Origin: Incurvaria masculella
Taxonomy: Eukaryota; Arthropoda; Insecta; Lepidoptera; Incurvariidae
Direction: 5' to 3'
Assembly: GCA_946894095.1 (NCBI GenBank)
Contig: OX335655.1
Location: 8,308,001-8,372,000, forward strand
Length of the DNA stretch: 64,000 nt
Part shown: piece after piece, positions 20,708 to 32,700 of the stretch
Layout of the letters: every line of letters begins with the position of its first letter
Position numbering within the stretch: the stretch's first letter is position 1
Notes under the pieces: generated by a model
What the model saw: only the letters and a program-made list of their open reading frames with translations
What the model was told of the DNA's origin: nothing
Databases searched by the model: none
Position numbers and translations under genes: made by a program

Positions 20708-23700
20708 CTGCCAACACAACGATTATGTGGCATGACATTGCCAAGATTTTTTATTTTTTAAAAGGAAGGAGGTATAGCATCTAGCTGGATAGGGCAAAAC
20801 TTGGAAAGTTATTGGGATTAATGACGGGTCACTGTTTGGTTTGCTAAACAAGCACCTACACACACTTGGAATTACAGACAGTCCTCTGTGCAGGTTCTGC
20901 ATGGATGAAAACGAGGCTGCTGAACACATACTTCTGCAGTGCAACATGCTCAGCGAACAACGGAGGGTGCTGCTGCTTTTGCCCACATCGCTTGCGCAGG
21001 TCTACAGACACCCGGGCCGCCTCGTCACCTTCATAGACGACATTGGCTGGCTAGGGTACCAAGTATTGAGGGGGCGTTGTAAAATGGACAACTCAATGGG
21101 GAAACAAGTGCAGGCAGCGACCGCCCCCAAACTACAACAACAACAATAGCATGGCATCTAGACCCGCTGTCTCCAATTTTGAAAAAGTGCCAATTCAATT
21201 CTATAGTACATTCCACATGCAAACATATTCACAGAAGTATTGGATGGTGGGAACCGATTTGACGAAGGCATTTTTAAAGCACATTCGCACGCGCCGATGT
21301 TTCGACTGTGTGGCATACGACGTGCCATTTCTCCTTCCTTACTCTTCTGTGGTCACAGGCATACTCTATAAAGTGGGTTTCTCTTGAGAGTAAGTGCAGA
21401 AAGAGAACCATGATGTGCTGGGGAAATAATATTGTGATTTTACATGGCAAACCAACATAGCCATCTATCAAATTGAAAAGTTTTTTTCAATGTTAAACAT
21501 ATATTTATTGTTGTTAATTTATCATCCATAAACAGTACACTGCACTCAGATATGACGTATTTTATTATGTGGCAGTTCAACAAAACACAGGAAAAAACAG
21601 GCAAGAAACTTCGCTGGAAATTTTTTCACCGACTACTTAGTCTAAATTTACAAAATAAAAACATTAGCGTTCCAAAAAACCCTATTTTAATTAAGCGCCT
21701 ATTTTTGCACCATAAATTATTTTATTTCCTTGTAACATATAAGATAATACCAAGTCATTACCATTGATAGGAGAAAAACACAGGTTAAAACACTAAGGGC
21801 CGATTTTACAATCCTCAGATGGACTTATCGGACTGATAGTACAAATTCACGTTTGTCAAAAGACGGATAGTCATTGCCGGAGAATTATATCTTCTATCAC
21901 AACTATCTGACTAACATTTTACTAATAAATATATGGACTTACTATATCGGGTGAATAAGCAGAAGCGTAAATAAAGCTGTCGCATAGTTATCTGGCTGTT
22001 TAGCAGACTATTGAAAAATCAGCCCTTAATTAAAAATTATTCACTAAAATCAACAAATCATGTCGTATGCAATAAGTTCATGACAAATATCAGTGTGGCT
22101 GTGGTGAGACTCGGAAAAGCCAAATCCACCTAACATCGCAAAGCCACGCTCAGCGAGGCGCCATACCGGTTATTATTTTTTATGATTTATCTAATTTAAA
22201 TTTATATTATTATTATTTTATATGAATCTGTTTAAAGTGTCATTACCGTTGCGACGGCGGCGGCGGCGGCGGTGGCGGGCGGCGGGGCGGCGGGCGGCAG
22301 CAGGTGGCGCGGCGCGTGCGCGGCTGCGGCGGCGCGCCGGCGGATGTCCTCCAGCGGGATGTCCTCGGAGCGCGGCCGCGGGGAGCCCTCGCGCGACGCG
22401 CCCGCGCTGCTGCCGCGCGATGCGCACCTGGAAGCGTGCGCCAGTTACAGCTCGGACCCAATTTAAGGCGCTAGGACTAGCCAACTACTCGCGCCATAAA
22501 AGTGTACCTCTCAACAAATGTAATAATATGTAGTGAAACGCCTCAGCAAGTCCAAATAGTACTCTAGACCAATAATGTATTGTTAATATTTTTGGTTTGA
22601 ATCATTTATTCAAACAATATTAATAATAATAAAGTTAATTTTTCACATTAGAAATCTGAAAGTAATATGATTTCTAGATATAAGTAAAAACAGCATATAT
22701 ACATAAACAAATAATTCCATTTGCTTTTAGATTTCTACATTTAGTCAAAAAAGTTCGAAAATTGACACCATTTCCGCAATGTATTTTGTATAGAAAAAGG
22801 AAACATACATTAACGAAAATCGGTTGATTCCTAGACAAGGAATCATATATTGTAAGAATGACACTTCTAATCGTCAGACTTAGCTAGTTTACTAGGGTTC
22901 CTCGTCTAACTTTGCTATTTGGCTAGTACCAAGGCCTTAATGGCCGATGTGAAGTTGGTCGTCAATATGTAGAGTTACTCCCTGGTAGGTTGGAGCCGCA
23001 CTGAACGGAGTCCCCTTCGCACTGAATACGCACACCGAGGTTCTGGAGACTCCACCCGGAAACTTATTCCAGGGTCTCTTCGAGTCTAACAACTCGAAGA
23101 GACCCCCTCAAAATTATTGACCTGGCTAGCATCGTGCTGTCGTCGCCCAAATTGAGCAGGTCAATAATTTGCAGCAGAAAAAGGGCAATATGAAGGATAA
23201 TATGAAGGTTTTATAAAATATTTATTCAAAATTCTGTAACACTGCCATTAACACTCCCCTGAAAAACATTGACAAATTGTTAAAAAACTATCCTTAAGAA
23301 CGGGCCGTAAGCAAGTGAAAATCCCGCATCGAATCTGCCTGCCAAGAGCGGTATCTATTGCTATTTCATTATGTGTGAGACAGGGCGTGAATACGAGAGC
23401 GAGAGCGCGTCATCTACCACGCGCCGGGTACCTATTACCTTCTACTATCGGGCCGCGCGCGTCCGCTTCGCAGTGAAATTATGACTACCTATTATCTTTG
23501 CCCGCATGATGCCACCGCACCTGCACTGCCTATGTATACATATGTAGGTAGGTGGATGGGTGTATTTCATGTTTTGTGCAATGGTTGGGTAATTTTGAGG
23601 CGCGAGTGCTCTACGCTCCGTGTTGTCAGTGCCCGGGCCAGTACCTACAAAATGTTCTCGCAGGAATTGCGCACGTAGATCAATGGGTTGCTAATAATGT

Positions 23701-26700
23701 ACCTACATCTAACTTATCATTGTCAAAATATTTTATATGGTTAGGTTCTATACAACAGAACTAAGTCTCCAATTTTATTGGTAATCGTCTATCGGGATAT
23801 ATTATAGTATATATATATATATATATAAGGTGAGTTTAAAATAATCTACAAGCCTTATAGGGTTGATTCAGTAGCTGATATAGAACAACTTTTGCTAAGA
23901 ATGTAGGCATGTATTTTTTTTTGTTCCATTTTAATTTTTGAGAAATTTAAACAGTACGTTCTGCCCAGTATTGTGAACAAGTGCGAGTCCGACTCGCACT
24001 TGGCGGGTTTTTTTTATTTAATTGGACATGGATGGCTAATACCAAACTGAACGTCAATTAGCCTAACACACCACATGGGAACTAGGTGCCATGCCAGGAC
24101 CTTCCTTATGTTGCTCGTCTTAATTGAACTGACCGGAAACCTAGGACCATTTTCATTGCAGCTTCAACCGTCGTTCATTCAATGCGATCGTACCAACCCG
24201 GCCGGGATTAACCCTCCCATCTAGTAAGTAAGGAAAGGGACCTACTATTTTACGTGGAATCCGAACCACGCCCAGCCTCAACGGTTGCAACTGGTCAGCC
24301 AGCCAGAACCCAACTGCGTCGCACCACCGGGCTACCGAGGCTGACAAACTAGGTTCCCTTCCTTACTTACTAGGCGGTAGGGATAATCTTGCCTGCGGGT
24401 TGGTACCATCGTATTGAATGATCGATGGTCTATGCGACAATTAAAGTTATCCGTGTTTTAAATCCAGTTTAATGTAGCCGAGCAATACAAGGAAGGTTTT
24501 TTTATGCGACCTGACATGGATAGCTACTAACTACCGTTATATTAGCCCAATACACCAAATTCCCGAAGAAATTAGGTGCCATGCTAGGACCTTCCCTTTA
24601 TGAGCACGGCTACAATAAACTGGATGGAAAACACTGGCATTTTATTATTCCCGCTTTTAACATCTTTTTATCGAATGCGATGGTACCAATCTGGACGTGC
24701 TGAGCCTACCACCTAGTAGGGCAAGGTGTCCTTCAGCATTACTGAACTATAGAACATTTAGATCTAAGTATGTATTTCATAATTATGGACGAAAAATATG
24801 TTATGTAAACCCGTGAAGTTTCTTTGCGGGTTCTTCTTTACTGGGTTGATCGAATCCGCGGATCTTTGTGACGTAACTTAGTGTAGAAAGAACTACTTTA
24901 CGAATATACTGCAAGGCTGGACCCGAACCAGCAAAACATACCATTCGCGGGTATTGCGTCTACCAATTTCGCCACCGGCTGTATACGTACTCATAATTTA
25001 GAATTCTACAGTCCCTCCTCCCGTAATGAATGCCTCCTACTAACACAGTATTTAAGATTATACCTACATACATTTATTTAACGCTTCATCTGCGTTGCGG
25101 ACATTGCGGGCTCTTTCTCTAATTAATGTGTCCTTGCTTCACGGTCGATTATACATACATACATACATATCACATTCCTTGGAATAACCGACGTACCTGC
25201 TTAGCATATAAGTATATTTACGTAACTTAGTGTAGTTTGACTACCAAAAAGTTTAAATAAATGAAATGAAATGAAATGAAAGAACAGCTCGCATTCGCTT
25301 GCAACTCAGAAAGGAAAATAAATTTGTGCATGAACCGGGTGATAATGGAACTCATGACCTTTGCCATGAGAAGCAAGTCCCTGCGCCCCTGACCTAAAAA
25401 AGTGGTGCATAAACGAGATGAGGATTGCACTTACGGTCTTTGCCATGAGAAGCAAGGCCCCGCGCCCCTAAACTAAAAACAAAGTGGTGCATGAACGGAG
25501 CGTGGATTAAACTCATGGTCTGCCATGAGAAGCAAGGCCCCGCGCCCCTGAGCTAAAAAACCGGCCAAGTGCGAGTCGGACTCGCGCACGAAGGGTTCCG
25601 TACCTTCGTACATCATTTAACACCGATTAATTACGTTTTTTGTATGGGGGCCCCTTCATTTTTTTATATTTTTGTATTTTTACCTATTTGTTGTTATAGC
25701 GGCAAAATAAATACGCACTCTGTAAAAATTTCAGCCGTCCACCTATTACGGTTCATGAGATACAGCCCTTTGACAGACGGACGGACGGACGGACAGAAGA
25801 GGCTTAGTAATAGGGTTCCGTTTTCACCCTTTGGTTACGGAACCCTAAAAAGTAGTAGATGAACGGAGTGCGGATTGAAATCATGGTCTTTGCCATGAGA
25901 AGCAAGGCCCCACGCCCCTGAGCTAAAAAAAAGTGATGCATGAACGGAGTGTGGATTGAGCTCACGACCTTTGCCATTAGAAGCAAGGCCCTGCGCCCCT
26001 GAGCTAAAAAAAATAGTACATGAACGGAGTGTGGATTGAACTCATGGTCTTGGTCATGAGAAGCAAGCCCCACGCCCCTGAGCTAAAAAAGTGATGCATG
26101 AACGGAGTGTGGATTGAACTCACGACATTTGCCATGAGAAGCAAGGCCCTGCGCCCCCGAGCTAAAAAAGTGGTGCATGAACAGGGTGAAGATTAAACTC
26201 ATCATCTTTGCTATCAGAAGCAAGGCCCTGCGCCCCTGAGCTTAAAAAAGTGGTGCATGAACGGAGTGTGGATTGAACTCATGGTCTTTGCCATGCGAAT
26301 CTAGCCCCGCGCCCCTGAGCTAAAAAAGTTGAACATGAACGAGGTGAGGATTGAACCCATGACCTTTGCCATTAGAAGCAAGTCCCTGCGCCCCTGAGCT
26401 AAAAAAGCGGTGCATAAACGAGATGATGAATGAACTAATGGTCTTTGCCATGCGAATCAAGGCCCCGCGCCCCTGAGCTAAAAAAGTTGAACATGAACGA
26501 GGTGAGGATTGAACCCATGACCTTTGCCATTAGAAGCAAGTCCCTGCGCCCCTGAGCTAAAAAAGCGGTGCATAAACGAGATGATGAATGAACTAATGGT
26601 CTTTGCCATGCGAATCAAGGCCCCGCGCCCCTGAACTAAAAAAGTTGAACATGAACGAGGTGAGGATTGAACCCATGACCTTTGCCATGAGAAGCAAGTC

Positions 26701-29700
26701 CCTGCGCCCCTGAGCTAAAAAAGCGGTGCATAAACGAGATGATGAATGAACTAATGGTCTTTGCCATGAGAAGCAAGGCCCCGAGCCCCTGAGCTAAAAA
26801 AAGTGGTCCATGAACGGAGTGTGGATTGAACTCATGGCCTTTGCCATGAGAAGCAAGTCCCTGCGCCCCTGAGCTAATAAGCGGTGCATAAACGAGATGA
26901 GGATTGAACTCATGGTCTTTGCCATGAGAAGCAAGGCCTTGCGCCCCTGAGCTACATGACTACACGACATTTGGTATAATCGATCGCATCGCCACACGGA
27001 ATGAATGACACGAAATGAAACATTTTCAAGTGTTTCCGAATCAGCGCTAACAAATTAAAAATATGCTCCGTAAATGCGCCAAAATAGGTCGGAAGCTGCT
27101 GTGAAAATTCAGGAGTGTGTATTCCGTATGTCAACTAATTAGCGCAAGAATCGGAAGGCTTACACTCTGACTAGGTACTTCGCGTGAGGCAAAAGTGCAT
27201 CAAATGCAGGCTATGCGAATAGAGGTACCTACATATAGGCTGTCTTGTAAGTACGATGTTTTAGGTAACCTCTCTTGGAACCCCTCCTCTCCCGCCCGAG
27301 TCAAAACTAGGTACCTACCTACCTAGTTAAGTACTTCTAGTCAAAACGATCACTCAATGTAAAAATTTTCCAATTTTGTATTTGCCAATATAAAATATTC
27401 CATACAGTACGACGCAAAACCAAAACGCAAAGTAAATCGATTTCGTTATTCAGCCCAAATGATTAGATTCCCTAAATACACAGTAGGTCGTACTTCGGAC
27501 CGCTAAATCAGAAACGCAACTCGTATGCTAATCACCTCAGCTGACACCAGCCGAAAAACCGACCTACACGCTTCCCGTTCGCACCTGCACTGATGACTAA
27601 AAAGCAAGCAGTAGTAGTGTAGGTAATGTAGGTAACGTGCTTCCCTGCCGCCGGCCCTTCCGCTCCAAGCCCCACACACCCGCGTGCGAAGCGATCGACG
27701 CCGAAAGCGGCCTAGATTTTAGTCGATTTTCGGTCAATTTTCGTAGTCGACAAATGCTGTAAAAACTCTAATACCTAATTCAAATTTTCTTGTTTATTTT
27801 TAAATATGACTATATTACGGATGTTTGCATGCTATTTATATCTCACACGAACGTGTATAATGAAGCTAATAACCCTTCTGAATATTGGTCGATTTACCCC
27901 CAAAAACGGCAAATTTTGTTCTTGCTGTCATTTGTAAGAGGGTTGATTTTTTGAAAAAACAATAGCATGCAGACACAGATATTGATCCATAGATACAGGG
28001 GAAAAAAACACAGGTAAATCGCAACAGCGGTTTTCAAATGATTAGTCAACTACGGATGTATGGGCAAAGTCGCCTCCGGGGGCACCTTAAGGTGGCCCAT
28101 CCCGCTCATCTCCCCATACAAAAGGGGAAAGAAGATCACGCCCATATTTCTTGTCAGAGATCCAAAATTTTGCTCAAAATAGCTTTATTTGATTGAACTA
28201 GATGTCTGATGACCATTGGCATTGTAAAATTGTGTTTGGTTTCTAAGTTATAAGGTCCGAAAGTTTGAATTTTTCGCGCGTTTTATACAATAACTTTGGA
28301 GGTGGATTACGCAATGATAAAGTAAGAACATCTTCAAAAGATTAGTCATCAGACATAGCTTGTTTAATCAATATTTATAATCTATTTGGGTTTTGTTCAT
28401 TTTTTTACTACAGCGGTCGTGGTTTACTTTTAGCTATAAGTCGTTTTGAAATTCAAATTTTCGTAAATCTTACCAAATCATACACTGTGCACATTGTCTT
28501 TTTTGTGGACATGTTGCACTTTCCTCGTGACGGAGCCTGCCTTATTCTTTGAAACAGAGAAGGTTCCAGAACGCAACAGCACGGTTTTGTACCGTGCCCG
28601 CGAATGAGTTAGGCCCGCCGGGTTGTGCCACCTTAACACCTAATACCTCCATAATTTAGAGGTAACGGGCAGCCCTCTATGTCGTGGCTGCATGGAGACA
28701 ACGGAAACAGCCGGCCATGTACTGTTGGAGTGCAAGAGTGCGGCCGACCAACGGGCTTAGACCCTGGGAGCAACGGGATCCCTTACAGAAGCCTGTGGGA
28801 ATGTTAGGGGTGTGCTGGACTTCTGGGACGAGGTGGGATGGCTCACATAGTTTAGTTAGGCAGCCTCTCTGTGAAGTGGGCTCAGTGTGGAGAACATTTG
28901 ACCAACTAACAACTAATACAGCACAAAGACCCATACCTTTCCCTGCTGGTAGTCCTCTCCTTGTAGACGATGATGCCGTCCTTGAGCAAGTGTCCGCTGG
29001 GCCGCCGCAGCCGCCGCTCCACGCTGCCAGACCCCTCCTCCCCTTCGCCTGCGTACGCTTACTATTTGAAATGTGCCAACACCAACTAACTCGTCCATTC
29101 GTAAGGTGCTGCGTGAAAACATTTCACTTTAATTTTTTTTCTTTTATATATTAGCAGATTTTTAAATGAATTAAGAGGCAGCTAGCAACACTAAAATAAA
29201 GCTGTGAAGTCAATAGCAACTGCAATGTCATTATTGACACTTAGCTGTTGTGTTCGACGAACTTGCGGGTTAACTCATCACCCCACGACACATGAATAGA
29301 GAATGCATCGGTCGTGGTACATACATAGTGTACTGCAACCTCCCTGTACACGAAACTACATATTACAAACTATGTTTTAAAAACCAAACATATTTATCTT
29401 CCCAATGTTTAGGGTATGTTGATGTATAGTTTCCACGAAGAAAATTAGGCACAGCGCGGCAGGCGGCTATACCTAAGTATGTAAGTCGTTACATGGAATG
29501 GCATAATGTAACTCACTGGAATGCAGTTAAGCTTTGGTATTCTGTATAGTCGTCAAGAAAGTTTTGGCATGACAAGTTATTCAGACTCTGATTACGGTAG
29601 TGATGTTGATACACGTAAGTCAACCAGCGGATATATGGTAATGATCAATGGTTCCGCAGTAACATGGTCATCACAAAAACAAAATTGTGTTGCTCTTTCT

Positions 29701-32700
29701 ACATCAGAGGCAGAATACATAGCTGCTAGCTTTGCTGTTAGAGAAATTGTGTGGATTAAGTATTTACTTGAGGATTTAGATTTGAAGCTAAATAATCCCA
29801 CTATGCTGTATGTTGACAATCATAAGCGCAAAAGCATATTGATACTAAGTATCAATTTATACGTGAAAAGTGCTCTGATGGAACTGTTAAGTTGTGCTAT
29901 GTGAATACTAAGAGTCAGATAGCTGACATTTCTACGAAACCTGTTCCAAGGATTGTTATTATTGTTGTTATTATTGTCTCGATACACTAGCAGATTGAAG
30001 CTGATGCGTGTACATCTGAGTTGGTAACTGGGGGTGCACTTGTTTTTTTTTAATTCCTGTAAAAAGTCTAAAGTTTATGATTTTTTGTATAAGTTTTAAG
30101 TCTGTTTTTGAAGCTGTTCACTGAATCAGTTTGAATATTTGAGAGCGCAGCTAGGCATTTGTAATAGGCTAGAATTGTGATTTCGGTGTGAAGTGAACAT
30201 TTCGTATTAATATGAATGCAGCCTCGTAGAAATGTACACTTCTGGTTTAGTGTCGCCCTCTGTTGGCATTATATAGTAAGGGCCGAGTGCACGAAAGGAT
30301 AAAAAATCTAAATCAACGTCAAAGTATGATCAAACACGGCACTTTGTGTGGACAGTATGGAAGGAACTCTATGCGGATCACTAAAGGTGACGTGTTTGAA
30401 CATTGATTAACTCAGCCGTTTTCTTCGTGCAACCGGGGCTTAGTCTCCAGTCACTGACTTTACCGTGTGCTGCGTGATTTGTGTAGCTCTTCAATAAAAC
30501 GATTACCCAAGTACAATCTTTTATTGGCCTTCACAATTTAACTTTATTATTATTGATAGTATATATTAGCAGCTTTAAGCTGATGGTGTGGTGGAATATT
30601 ATGGTGTTTTTAGTTAAGTTTAATAATATTAAGGTTTTTAATTTTTAAAAAACGGGCCAAGTGCGAGTCAGACTCGCACATAAAGGGTATCATCATTTAA
30701 AACGAAAAAATCACATTTCTTCAACTTTTATTTGTTCTTAATTTAACCATTTTTTTGCTGTACACACTCTGTGAAAATTTCACCTAACTCCCATTATGGT
30801 TCATGAAATACAGCCCGCTAGCCCGACAGTCGGACGCGCAGTGGAGGTTTAGTAATAGGGTTCCGTTGGCACCCTTTTGTACGGAACCCTAAAAATGTGT
30901 ACATTGCATAATAATAGTTACATCAAATATTGGCGTAGTGGGGAAGAAAACTCAAAGCTTATTGAAGGTGTAGCATGAGCGACCTCACCTTAGAAACATC
31001 ATAACTGTCATTCCTGTCAAGTTTTATTTACGAGTTTTTAGATGTAAATGTTCTCAATGATGCAGTTAGAATAAGGTTTGGAGGAAAAGAAGAGATTTTG
31101 TTTGTCTTCACACTAATTTTAATGTAATAGAATAGCACAAAGATTGAAATGAAATATTATAGGTTGTGTTATTATGATATTTACATTCCTGCGACTTCAT
31201 TTGATTATCATGATTTGGAACAAATATTTTTCAGAATAATAACGAGAAAATCGAGGTATTTTATTTACTTAAGTCCGCATAAATAAAAAAATTAAAACTG
31301 ATTCTGTATTATTTTGTATTGTACCTGCCACCTGATAGCTTTGACAGATCATATAGGTGAGCTCGCTTAGATGCCACCTGTCGTCATAAATAAGCAGTTT
31401 CCTTCCCTATTGTAAAAATGGGAGCGGGTGCGGTACCTTGCGAGGTGCGCCGGGGCGCGGGGTACCCGGGCAGGCGGTTGCCGGCGGTGAAGAGGGGTCG
31501 GTGTCGCGCCGCGGGCCCCCCCGCCCCCACCGCCGCACCCACACCCGCCGCCGCGCCCCCCATCCCCGCCACCTCGAGCAGTCGACCGATCTGCTGCATC
31601 TTCTTCTGGCGAGACTTGGTGCGACCCTGCGAAGGATTCTTGTTAATGGAATCGGACACGGATGGCTAAAAACACTACCTACTCCAGGAACTTTAGCCTT
31701 AAGGTGGCCCAACCCGGCGTCCTCAACTCATTTGCGGGCACGGTACAAAACCGTGCTGTTGCGCTCTGGGACCTTCTCTGTTTCTAAGAATAAGACAGGC
31801 TCCGTGATGAGGAAGATGCAACCTGTCCACAAAAAAGACAATGTGCATAGTGTATGATTTGGTAAGATTTACGAACATTTTAATTTCAAAACGACTTATA
31901 GCTAAAAGTAAACCACGACCGCTGTAGTAAAAAAATCTAACAAAAACCAAATAGATTATAAATCTTGATTAAATAAGCTATGTCTGATGACTAATCTTTT
32001 TAAGATGTTCTTACTTTATCATTGCGTAATCCACCTCCAAAGTTATTGTATAAAACGCTCGAAAAATCCGAACCTTTGGACGTTATAACTTGGAAACCAA
32101 ACACAATTTTACAATGCCAATGGTCATCAGACATCTACTTCAATCAAATAAAGCTATTTTGAGCAAAATTTTGGATCTCTGACAAGAAATTTAGGCGTGA
32201 TCTTCTTTCCCCTTTTGTATGGGGAGATGAGCGGGTTGGGTCACCTTAAATCAGCACTTAGAAAACATTAAATCCAAAATGAAATTTTTTTTTTCTCATG
32301 AACGTAGTATTTCATGTGGACGTGTGTACATTAAGTTTGCAACATTTTGGGGGGTCCGGAAGATAGAAATAAAATATGAAATATGTTTAAAAAATGATAT
32401 CTCCTAAACAAATATTTAGTTATTTAAAAATGTTATATGTTAGCTAATTTTAGGTGTAATATTACCGTGAATTTGCAACAATTTCTTATTTACGGAACTG
32501 TGTAAATATATTTTTTTTGTACTATTTTCATAACATCTGCAAAGCAAATAATGAAAATTCTATTTTATTTTCTGAAATTGGAAACTGACCACAAACTCTA
32601 TATTCCGTGAAATTTGTATAATTTTGCAAATATTAGAAGCACATTTTTTTCATTTATAATTTTTACATTCACACAAAAGCTAAACAATAAATTCGAAATA

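Noticed and set aside
22218..22533. Arg-rich frames opposite or shifted to ema exon 16
   Set aside because: Only the frame that continues the phase of exons 15 and 17 gives a non-repetitive protein (SEDIPLEDIRR); the others are shadows.
25320..26955. CRISPR array
   Set aside because: The units are tandem with no unique spacers, and the genome is eukaryotic; A/B-boxes and the SINE link explain them.
31407..31857. Open frames over ema exon 14 and the M1 MITE
   Set aside because: Shadow frames of a GC-rich exon and of a non-coding MITE.
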